Position numbers and translations under genes: made by a program. Of a stretch of DNA of 64,000 nucleotides, positions 56,327 to 64,000 are shown piece by piece (the stretch's first letter is position 1; each line of letters starts with the position of its first letter). The notes under the pieces are model-generated. The model worked only from the letters and a program-made list of their open reading frames with translations, was not told the DNA's origin and ran no database searches. The DNA is from Bordetella genomosp. 10. GTDB taxonomy: Bacteria; Pseudomonadota; Gammaproteobacteria; Burkholderiales; Burkholderiaceae_B. The DNA is taken from the NCBI RefSeq assembly GCF_002261225.1, contig NZ_NEVM01000001.1, positions 2,046,001 through 2,110,000 of the forward strand, read 5' to 3'.

Positions 56327-57076
56327 ATGAAGGTCCTGGTACCTGTAAAACGCGTCGTCGACTACAACGTCAAGGTGCGCGTGAAGTCGGATCAAACCGG
56401 CGTGGACATCGCCAACGTGAAGATGTCGATGAACCCGTTCGACGAAATCGCGGTGGAAGAAGCCACGCGTCTGAAGGAGAAGGGCACGGCGACGGAGGTG
56501 ATCGCCGTGTCGGCCGGCGTGCAGCAGAGTCAGGAGACGCTGCGCACGGCCATGGCCATCGGCGCCGACCGCGGCATCCTGGTGCAGACCGACGCCGAAC
56601 TGCAGCCGCTGGCCGTGGCCAAGCTGCTGAAGGCGGTGGTCGACAAGGAGCAGCCCCAGTTGGTCATCCTCGGCAAGCAGGCCATCGACGACGACGCCAA
56701 TCAGACCGGCCAGATGCTGGCCGCGTTGCTGGACTGGCCGCAGGCCACGTACGCCAGCAAGGTCGAGGTCGCCGGCGACAAGGTCACGGTCACGCGCGAA
56801 GTCGACGGCGGCCTGGAAACGCTGACGCTGAAGCTGCCGGCCATCGTCACCACCGACCTGCGCCTGAACGAGCCGCGCTACGTCACGCTGCCCAACATCA
56901 TGAAGGCCAAGAAGAAGCCGCTGGATACCGTCACGCCGCAGGACCTGGGCGTGGACCCCGCGCCGCGCCTGAAGACCCTGAAGGTCTCCGAGCCGCCCGC
57001 GCGCAAGGCCGGTATCAAGGTGCCCGACGTGGCGACGCTGGTGGACAAACTGAAGAACGAAGCGAAGGTGGTCTGA
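56327..57076 (+). CDS. etfB: electron transfer flavoprotein subunit beta
   Basis: The 249-residue EtfB binds AMP and with EtfA passes electrons from acyl-CoA dehydrogenases to the quinone pool. [20 protein letters not shown] starts it, [13 protein letters not shown] and the ETF-beta signature around [21 protein letters not shown] follow. CTGGAGG precedes the ATG at 56327. Two bases separate its stop from etfA. Confidence 0.97.
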   Translation: MKVLVPVKRVVDYNVKVRVKSDQTGVDIANVKMSMNPFDEIAVEEATRLKEKGTATEVIAVSAGVQQSQETLRTAMAIGADRGILVQTDAELQPLAVAKLLKAVVDKEQPQLVILGKQAIDDDANQTGQMLAALLDWPQATYASKVEVAGDKVTVTREVDGGLETLTLKLPAIVTTDLRLNEPRYVTLPNIMKAKKKPLDTVTPQDLGVDPAPRLKTLKVSEPPARKAGIKVPDVATLVDKLKNEAKVV

Positions 57077-57078
57077 AG

Positions 57079-58008
<930 letters not shown>

Positions 58009-58024
58009 GTAGACCCTCGCCATG

Positions 58025-58053
58025 ACAACGCCCCGGCATCGCCGGGGCGTTGT
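58025..58053. terminator. strong GC hairpin after etfA
   Basis: ACAACGCCCCGGC, loop ATC, GCCGGGGCGTTGT is a perfect 13-bp stem 16 bases past the etfA stop. It lacks a long T-run, so it may be a weak terminator or an mRNA end stabiliser. Confidence 0.65.
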
Positions 58054-58197
58054 CGCGTCCGGGGTCCGTCATGCCGTGTCCGGGGCCGTGTTGGCGTAGA
58101 CTGGCGGATATTCCTTCAGGCTGCCACATCAGGCAAAATCAGAGCGCGCCGCCCATGCCGTGGCCCCACGCGCCCATGCAGCCGTTTCGGAGACGAC

Positions 58198-60039
58198 ATG
58201 ACGTATACCGTACCGCTCGCGGACATCCGCTTCGTTCTCAAGTCGCTGGCCGGGTTGGACCAGGTCCTGGCCCAACCCGGCTTCGAGGACGTTTCCCCCG
58301 ACCTGGTCGACGCCATCCTGGAAGAGAATGCGCGCTTCGTCGAAGGCGTGGTGGCGCCCTTGAACCGGGCCGGCGACATGCATCCGCCCACCTGGCGCGA
58401 TGGCGCCGTGACGACCTCCGCCGCCCACGTCGAGGCCTTCAAGGCCTATGCCGCCGGCGGCTGGCAGGGCCTGCAGCATCCCGCCCAGTGGGGCGGCCAG
58501 GGCCTGCCCAAGGTGGTGGCGGCCTGCGCCAACGAAAACATCAACGCCGCCAGCCTGGCGTTCTCCCTGTGTCCCTTGCTGACCGACGGCGTCATCGAGG
58601 CCTTGCTGACCGTCGGTAGCGAGCAACTGCGCCAGACCTACGTGCCCAAGCTGGTGTCGGGCGCCTGGACCGGCACGATGAACCTGACCGAGCCGCAGGC
58701 CGGCTCCGACCTGGCCCTGGTGCGCACCCGCGCCGTGCGCCAGGACGACGGCAGCTATCGCCTGAGCGGCCAGAAGATATTCATCACCTACGGCGAGCAC
58801 GACCTGGCCGAGAACATCATCCACCTGGTGCTGGCGCGCACGCCGGACGCGCCCGCCGGGGTCAAGGGCATTTCGCTGTTCGTCGTGCCGAAATTCCTGG
58901 TGACGGCGCAGGGCGAGCCCGGCGCGCGCAACGACGTCTGGTGCGCCTCGCTCGAACACAAGCTGGGCATACACGCCAGCCCGACGGCCGTGCTCTTGTA
59001 CGGATCGGGCAAGGGCGAGGTGGGCGAGGGCGCGGTCGGCTATCTGGTCGGCGAGGAAAACCGCGGCCTGGAGTACATGTTCATCATGATGAACGCCGCG
59101 CGCTATGCCGTCGGCCAGCAGGGCATCGCCGTGTCCGAACGCGCCTACCAGCAGGCGCTGGCCTATGCGCGCGAGCGCGTGCAGGGCCGCGCCATCGAGG
59201 GTTCCGCCGGCCCGGTCGCCATCGCGCATCATCCGGACGTGCAGCGCATGCTGCTGACGATGCGGGCACTGACCGAGGCGACCCGCGCCGTGGCCTACGC
59301 GGCGGCGGCGGCGCGCGACCTGGCCGTTCATCACCCCGACGCCGACACCCGCGCGCGCAACCAGGCGTTCTACGAATTCCTGGTGCCGGTGGTCAAGGGT
59401 TTCTCCACCGAGTGCGCGGTGGAGGTTGCCTCGCTGGGCGTGCAGGTGCACGGCGGCATGGGGTACATCGAGGAAACCGGCGCGGCCCAGCATTACCGCG
59501 ACGCGCGCATCCTGCCGATCTACGAAGGCACCACCGCCATTCAGGCCAATGACCTGATCGGCCGCAAGCTCCTGCGCGACGGCGGCGCGACGGCACAGGC
59601 CATGCTGGAGGCCATGGGCGGCACCGCGGCCGAGCTGGACGCCGAGGCGGCCGCGGCGCAGGCGGCCGGGCAGCAGGAGGACGCCGCCGCCATCGGCCTG
59701 CTGCGCGACAACCTGCGCCGCGCCATGCATGCCCAGGCCGAGGCCCTGGGATTCATGCGGAACCAGGCGGCGGGCAACGTGCGCGCGGTCTTCGCCGGCA
59801 GCGTGCCCTTCCTGATGCTGACCGGCGTGCTGCACGGCGGCTGGCAGATGGCGCGCGCCGTGCTCGCCTGCCGCAAGATGGCGCGGGCGGGGGAGGGGGA
59901 CGCCGCTTTCCTGCAAGCCAAGCAGGCGACGGCGTTCTTTTATGGCGCGCATATCCTGCCGCGCGCCGGCGCGCTGGGCGCGGCCGTGCGGGCCGGCGAC
60001 ATCGTCGATACCTGGGCGGCCCGCGCCAATATTACTTAG
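58198..60039 (+). CDS. acyl-CoA dehydrogenase with C-terminal extension (DmdC-like)
   Basis: A 613-residue FAD enzyme. Core ACAD motifs: TMNLTEPQAGSDLALVRTRA, GQKIFITYGEHDLAENI, HKLGIHASPTAVLLY and the catalytic glutamate in ILPIYEGTTAIQANDLIGRK. The long size and extra C-terminal domain (about 470-613) are those of the subfamily that includes DmdC, 3-methylmercaptopropionyl-CoA dehydrogenase; the true substrate may be another acyl-CoA. It follows etfBA, which should take its electrons. The ATG at 58198 lies just after GAGACG. Confidence 0.9.
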   Translation: MTYTVPLADIRFVLKSLAGLDQVLAQPGFEDVSPDLVDAILEENARFVEGVVAPLNRAGDMHPPTWRDGAVTTSAAHVEAFKAYAAGGWQGLQHPAQWGGQGLPKVVAACANENINAASLAFSLCPLLTDGVIEALLTVGSEQLRQTYVPKLVSGAWTGTMNLTEPQAGSDLALVRTRAVRQDDGSYRLSGQKIFITYGEHDLAENIIHLVLARTPDAPAGVKGISLFVVPKFLVTAQGEPGARNDVWCASLEHKLGIHASPTAVLLYGSGKGEVGEGAVGYLVGEENRGLEYMFIMMNAARYAVGQQGIAVSERAYQQALAYARERVQGRAIEGSAGPVAIAHHPDVQRMLLTMRALTEATRAVAYAAAAARDLAVHHPDADTRARNQAFYEFLVPVVKGFSTECAVEVASLGVQVHGGMGYIEETGAAQHYRDARILPIYEGTTAIQANDLIGRKLLRDGGATAQAMLEAMGGTAAELDAEAAAAQAAGQQEDAAAIGLLRDNLRRAMHAQAEALGFMRNQAAGNVRAVFAGSVPFLMLTGVLHGGWQMARAVLACRKMARAGEGDAAFLQAKQATAFFYGAHILPRAGALGAAVRAGDIVDTWAARANIT

Positions 60040-60162
60040 CGTTATATAAACCGTCAGCTATTGTTGTTTTACCGCCCTGACGAAATGATGAAGAATGCCG
60101 CCATGCGGGCAGTTTCGAGGGCCGCCGCTTAACTGCTGGACTTTCACCTGATGAGGATCACC

Positions 60163-60804
60163 ATGAGCCAATTGCGCCTGGGCGACACCGCCCCCGACTT
60201 CGAACAGAAATCTTCCATCGGTCCTATCCGTTTCCACGAATACCTGGGCGATAGCTGGGGCGTGCTGTTCTCGCACCCGGCGGACTTCACGCCCGTCTGC
60301 ACCACCGAGCTCGGCTATACCGCCAAGCTGGCCGACGAATTCGCCAAGCGCAACGTCAAGGTGCTGGCGCTGTCGGTCGACCCCGTCGATTCGCACACCA
60401 AGTGGATCGACGACATCAACGATACGCAGAACACCAAGGTCAACTTCCCCATCCTGGCCGACGAAGACCGCAAGGTTTCCGAGCTGTACGACATGATCCA
60501 CCCGAACGCCAACGCCACGCTGACCGTGCGCTCGGTGTTCGTCATCGATCCCGCCAAGAAGGTGCGCCTGATCATCACCTATCCGGCCAGCACCGGCCGC
60601 AACTTCAACGAAATCCTGCGCGTCATCGATTCGCTGCAACTGACCGACAGCCACAGCGTGGCCACGCCGGTGAACTGGCAGGACGGCGACGACGTCATCA
60701 TCGTCCCGTCGTTGAAGGACGAGGAAGTCATCAAGCAGAAATTCCCCAAGGGCTACAAGGCCGTGCGCCCCTACCTGCGCATCACGCCGCAGCCGAACAA
60801 GTAA
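60163..60804 (+). CDS. 1-Cys peroxiredoxin (Prx6 type)
   Basis: A 213-residue thiol peroxidase. The peroxidatic cysteine is C46 in HPADFTPVCTTEL; no second cysteine exists in the protein. The C-terminal extension (DGDDVIIVPSLKDEEVIKQKFPKGYKAVRPYLR) is typical of the Prx6/AhpC2 branch. It reduces H2O2 and organic peroxides with an external thiol. GAGGA precedes ATG at 60163; a terminator follows. Confidence 0.95.
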   Translation: MSQLRLGDTAPDFEQKSSIGPIRFHEYLGDSWGVLFSHPADFTPVCTTELGYTAKLADEFAKRNVKVLALSVDPVDSHTKWIDDINDTQNTKVNFPILADEDRKVSELYDMIHPNANATLTVRSVFVIDPAKKVRLIITYPASTGRNFNEILRVIDSLQLTDSHSVATPVNWQDGDDVIIVPSLKDEEVIKQKFPKGYKAVRPYLRITPQPNK

Positions 60805-60864
60805 GGCCGAACAAGTCAGGCCGACGACGAACGTCGGATCCTGAACCCTGAACGTTGAACGTTG

Positions 60865-60902
60865 AACGCCGGCATCCGGAAGGATGCCGGCGTTTCTTTT
60901 TG
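60865..60902 (+). terminator. rho-independent terminator after the peroxiredoxin gene
   Basis: AACGCCGGCATCC, a 4-base loop and GGATGCCGGCGTT form a perfect 13-bp stem followed by TCTTTTTGT. Just before it, TGAACGT-like units repeat three times (60850-60868). Confidence 0.92.
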
Positions 60903-61055
60903 TCGCGCCGCCTTGCCTGCATTGCCCGGCGGTATTTCATCCAGCAATAAAGAACAAAGATCTTATTCGTTGGGAATGCAGGCAGGGCCCTTCACAATGC
61001 CGTACGCCTAATGCCTCGTAAGCATGAAAACCCTATATCGACACGACTGCGGGGA

Positions 61056-62117
61056 ATGATGAAAACCAGCTCGGACAAGCGCGCGTTTCTGAAGCAATCC
61101 CTCGCCCTGGGCGCGGCCGCGGCCAGCGGCGGCCTGGGCATCCTCGGCGCCATGGCCTCGGCGCGGGCCGCGGACACGCCCAAGCCGGTCGAGCTCCTGA
61201 ACGTTTCCTACGACCCGACCCGCGAGCTGTACGCCCAGTACAACCCGGTCTTCGCGAAGTACTGGAAAGCCAGGACCGGCCAGGACGTGGTCATCAAGAA
61301 TTCGCACGGCGGCTCGGGCGCGCAGGCGCGCACCGTCATCGACGGCGCCCCCGCCGACGTCGTCACGCTGGGCCTGGCGCCCGACGTCGAGGCGCTGGTC
61401 ACCCACGGCGGCTGGGTCAAGGAAGGCTGGCAGCAGCGCCTGCCGCACAATTCCTCGCCCTACACCTCGACCATCATCCTGCTGGTGCGCAAGGGCAATC
61501 CCAAGAACATCAAGGATTGGGACGACCTGGTCAAGCCGGGAGTGTCCGTCATCACGCCCAATCCCAAGACGTCGGCCGGCGCGCGCTGGAATTACCTGGC
61601 GGCCTGGGAATTCGGCCGGCGCAAGTTCGGCGGTGACGCCGGCGCCAGGGACTTCGTCTCGAAGCTGTTCAAGAACGTGCCGGTGCTGGATTCGGGCGCG
61701 CGCGGCTCGACCATCACCTTCGCCCAGCGCGGCGTGGGCGACGTGCTGATCTCCTGGGAGAACGACGCCTACCTGGCTTTCAATGAATTCGGCCCGGGAC
61801 AGTTCGAAATCGTCGCGCCCAGCGTCAGCATCCTGTGCGAACCGACGGTGGCCGTGGTGGACAAGAACGTCGACCGCAAGGGCACGCGCGCCGTGGCGGA
61901 GGCCTACCTGAACTATCTCTATTCGGATGCGGCGCAGGACATCATCGGCCGCAACTTCTACCGTCCGACCGGCGAGCAGGCCAAGGCCAAGTACGCCAAG
62001 CAATTCGCGCAGATCGACCTGGTGACCATCGACAAGAACTTCGGCGGCTGGCCGGCGGCCAACAAGACCCACTTCGCGGATGGCGGCGTTTTCGACCAGA
62101 TCTATGTCAAGCAATAG
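61056..62117 (+). CDS. sulfate ABC transporter, substrate-binding protein
   Basis: A 353-residue periplasmic sulfate/thiosulfate receptor (Sbp/CysP). Signal sequence MMKTSSDKRAFLKQSLALGA with a KRxFLK motif resembling Tat signals, cleaved near SARAA. Mature domain: LLNVSYDPTRELYAQYNPVF, IKNSHGGSGAQARTVIDGAPADVVTL and TPNPKTSAGARWNYLAAW are typical. I chose the ATG pair at 61056/61059; 61011 is upstream without a good site. First gene of a sulfate uptake operon with cysT and cysW. Confidence 0.94.
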   Translation: MMKTSSDKRAFLKQSLALGAAAASGGLGILGAMASARAADTPKPVELLNVSYDPTRELYAQYNPVFAKYWKARTGQDVVIKNSHGGSGAQARTVIDGAPADVVTLGLAPDVEALVTHGGWVKEGWQQRLPHNSSPYTSTIILLVRKGNPKNIKDWDDLVKPGVSVITPNPKTSAGARWNYLAAWEFGRRKFGGDAGARDFVSKLFKNVPVLDSGARGSTITFAQRGVGDVLISWENDAYLAFNEFGPGQFEIVAPSVSILCEPTVAVVDKNVDRKGTRAVAEAYLNYLYSDAAQDIIGRNFYRPTGEQAKAKYAKQFAQIDLVTIDKNFGGWPAANKTHFADGGVFDQIYVKQ

Positions 62118-62168
62118 GCCAGGAATATTGCGCGGGGCCGCCCTCGGCGGCCGCCGCGGAGAGCACCC

Positions 62169-63086
62169 ATGACCCAGGTTTCCGCCGCCGATACCCTGGA
62201 GGCCGCCGCGCTCGCGCATGGCGGCCTGCGCGTCGTCGTTCCGCCGCCCCCGGGCCGGCGGCGGGGACGCCGCGTGCTGCCCGGCTTCAACCTGACCCTG
62301 GGGGTGACGCTGTTCTACCTCGGGTTGCTGGTATTGCTGCCGCTGTCCGCCCTGTTCATCAAATCCTTTGCCCTGACCTGGCCGCAGTTCGTCGCGGCGG
62401 TGTCCTCGCCGCGGGTGCTGGCCGCGTATCGCGTCACCTTCGGCTCCTCTCTCATCGCCGCGCTCATCAACCTGGTGTTCGGGCTGCTGGTGGCCTGGGT
62501 GCTGGTGCGCTACCGCTTTCCCGGCAAGCGCATCCTGGATGCCCTGGTGGACCTGCCTTTCGCGCTGCCCACGGCCGTGGCCGGCATTTCCCTGGCCGCG
62601 CTGCTGGGGCCCAATGGCTGGATCGGCCAGCACCTGGCGCCGCTGGGCATCAAGCTGGCCTACACGCCCGCCGGCATCGTGGTGGCCCTGACCTTCATCG
62701 GCCTGCCTTTCGTCGTGCGCACGGTGCAGCCGGTGCTGGAGGACGCGGAAAAGGAACTGGAGGAAGCCGCCGCCAGCCTGGGGGCGACGCCGTTCCAGAT
62801 CTTCCGCAAGGTCATCCTGCCGTCGATCGCGCCCGCGCTGCTGACCGGCTTCGCCATGGCCTTCGCGCGCGCTGTCGGCGAATACGGTTCGGTGGTGTTC
62901 ATCGCGGGCAATATGCCCATGGTGTCGGAAATCACGCCGCTGCTCATCCTGGTCAAGCTGGAGCAGTTCGACTATGCCGGCGCCGCCGCCGTGGCGTCCG
63001 TCCTGCTGGTGGCGTCCTTCCTGTTGCTGCTGGCCATCAACGGACTGCAGTTCTGGCAGCGCAGGCTGCATGGAGGCAGGCCATGA
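62169..63086 (+). CDS. cysT: sulfate ABC transporter permease CysT
   Basis: A 305-residue permease (CysT/CysU) with about six helices. Key parts: LPGFNLTLGVTLFYLGLLVLLPLSALF, DLPFALPTAVAGISLAALLG, the EAA loop KELEEAAASLGATPFQIFRKVILPSIAPALLTG and EYGSVVFIAGNMPMVSEI. GGAG precedes the ATG. Four-base overlap with cysW. Confidence 0.95.
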   Translation: MTQVSAADTLEAAALAHGGLRVVVPPPPGRRRGRRVLPGFNLTLGVTLFYLGLLVLLPLSALFIKSFALTWPQFVAAVSSPRVLAAYRVTFGSSLIAALINLVFGLLVAWVLVRYRFPGKRILDALVDLPFALPTAVAGISLAALLGPNGWIGQHLAPLGIKLAYTPAGIVVALTFIGLPFVVRTVQPVLEDAEKELEEAAASLGATPFQIFRKVILPSIAPALLTGFAMAFARAVGEYGSVVFIAGNMPMVSEITPLLILVKLEQFDYAGAAAVASVLLVASFLLLLAINGLQFWQRRLHGGRP

Positions 63087-64000
63087 GCGTATCTATCCGG
63101 CCAGCAGCGCGCCGGGGCGAGGCGCGCTGGGTGCGCGTCGCGTTGATCGCCGTGGCGGCGGTCTTCCTGCTGTCCTTCCTGGTGCTGCCCTTGAGCGTGG
63201 TGTTCGCGGAGGCCTTCCGCAAGGGCGTGGGGGCATACTTCAACGCGCTGGCCGACGACGATTCGTGGGCGGCCATCCGCCTGACGCTGCTGACGGCCGC
63301 CATCGCCGTGCCCCTGAACGTGGTGTTCGGCCTGGCCGCCGCCTGGGCCATCGCCCGCTTCGAGTTCCGCGGCAAATCCGTGCTGGTCACCCTGATCGAC
63401 GTGCCTTTCTCGGTATCGCCGGTGGTGGCGGGGCTGGCCTACATGCTGGTGCTCGGCGCCCAGGGATGGATAGGCCCCTGGCTGATGGACCACGACCTGA
63501 AGATCATCTTCGCCGTGCCCGGCATCGTCCTGGTGACCACCTTCGTGACCCTGCCGCTGGTCGCGCGCGAGCTGATTCCGCTGATGCAGGCCCAGGGCAG
63601 CGAGCAGGAGGAGGCGGCCGTGGTGCTGGGCGCCGGCGGCTGGCGGACGTTCTGGCACGTGACCTTGCCCAACGTCCGCTGGGGACTGATCTACGGCGTC
63701 ATTCTTTGCAATGCGCGGGCGATGGGGGAATTCGGGGCGGTGTCGGTGGTATCCGGCCATATCCGCGGCCTGACCAATACAATCCCCCTGCAAGTCGAAA
63801 TTCTCTACAACGAATACCAGATCCAGGCGGGCTTCGCGGTGGCGTCGCTGCTGGCCTTGCTGGCGCTGCTGACGCTGTGCGTGCAGTCCTTGCTGGCGTG
63901 GCGCCATGAGCGGCGCGTCCGGCAGGCGGGCCACGCCGAGGCGGAGGCGCCGCCGGCCGGCGCGCAGGCGCCGGGCGCCAGGCCGGCCTGCGCGGCGGCC
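63083..64000 (+). CDS. cysW: sulfate ABC transporter permease CysW (3' end beyond window)
   Basis: 306 codons are open from ATG at 63083 to the window edge with no stop. The permease core is complete: FLVLPLSVVFAEAFRKGVGAY, DVPFSVSPVVAGLAYMLVLG, the EAA-type loop EQEEAAVVLGAGGWRTFWHVTLPNVRWG and RAMGEFGAVSVVSGHIRGLTNTIPL, all CysW-like. The last 30 residues are an Ala/Pro/Gly-rich tail, so the gene probably ends soon after the window. A cysA ATPase gene is expected next. Confidence 0.95.
   Translation, partial: MSVSIRPAARRGEARWVRVALIAVAAVFLLSFLVLPLSVVFAEAFRKGVGAYFNALADDDSWAAIRLTLLTAAIAVPLNVVFGLAAAWAIARFEFRGKSVLVTLIDVPFSVSPVVAGLAYMLVLGAQGWIGPWLMDHDLKIIFAVPGIVLVTTFVTLPLVARELIPLMQAQGSEQEEAAVVLGAGGWRTFWHVTLPNVRWGLIYGVILCNARAMGEFGAVSVVSGHIRGLTNTIPLQVEILYNEYQIQAGFAVASLLALLALLTLCVQSLLAWRHERRVRQAGHAEAEAPPAGAQAPGARPACAAA

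Overview
This window looks like a chromosomal segment from a high-GC betaproteobacterium of the family Alcaligenaceae, most likely Bordetella or its close relative Achromobacter. The main reason is the gene order: ubiG-gph and ompA, then gyrA-serC-pheA-hisC-tyrA-aroA-cmk-rpsA-ihfB-lapA-lapB-hldA-hldD-cysM. An abundance of LysR regulators and orphan Bug/TctC-type receptors, both typical of Bordetella, supports this. The genus call is inference from remembered gene order and protein style; no search was run. No rRNA, tRNA, CRISPR array, transposase or phage gene was seen.

Layout. 1-3.7 kb: the N-terminal part of a GlxA/AraC-type regulator, a methyl-accepting chemotaxis protein and a two-gene chromate transporter. 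4.1-7.6 kb: biotin operon bioA-bioF-bioD. 7.6-18.7 kb: accessory catabolic genes with three LysR regulators (MHS-type symporter, amidase, class II aldolase, MmgE/PrpD protein, a TctC receptor and a YbfB-type MFS protein). 18.7-20.9 kb: gph, ubiG and ompA on the minus strand. 21.4-36.7 kb: a conserved housekeeping run from gyrA through aromatic amino acid and shikimate genes to cmk-rpsA-ihfB and the LPS/heptose genes lapA-lapB-hldA-hldD. 36.8-38.8 kb: a comEA-like gene and cysM. 38.7-53.9 kb: a CysB-like regulator divergent from about twelve co-directional genes that together look like a sulfur-amino-acid catabolic island: two four-module rhodanese proteins, HyuA/HyuB hydantoinase/oxoprolinase, a TctC receptor, a cystathionine beta-lyase-like enzyme, a polar amino acid ABC transporter, a thiol-dioxygenase-like cupin and a GST. 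53.9-64 kb: mltB-like lipoprotein, an HDAC-family hydrolase, etfB-etfA, a large acyl-CoA dehydrogenase, a 1-Cys peroxiredoxin and the start of a sulfate ABC operon (binding protein, cysT, cysW cut by the window edge).

Most notable points. (1) A 66-bp, two-hairpin repeat arranged as a 75-bp-period tandem pair sits at both the bioF-bioD and aroA-cmk junctions. Each copy begins at the last base of the upstream stop codon or its equivalent, carries a Shine-Dalgarno sequence, and stays open in frame. At aroA-cmk it makes a 50-codon mini-ORF joined by ATGA overlaps at both ends. (2) Sixteen perfect AGGACC hexamers encode an (Arg-Thr)16 tract ahead of the signal peptide of a TctC receptor. (3) The CysB-like/rhodanese/HyuAB/thiol dioxygenase island is the best candidate for an undescribed pathway. 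(4) A comEA-like gene has in-frame 36-bp repeats ahead of a buried signal peptide, and 24-bp repeats just past its stop in the +1 frame.

Genes are tightly packed, with many ATGA overlaps (bioA/bioF, gyrA/serC, hisC/tyrA, tyrA/aroA, lapB/hldA, hldA/hldD, hyuA/hyuB, tctC/metC, cysT/cysW), which suggests translational coupling in long transcripts.
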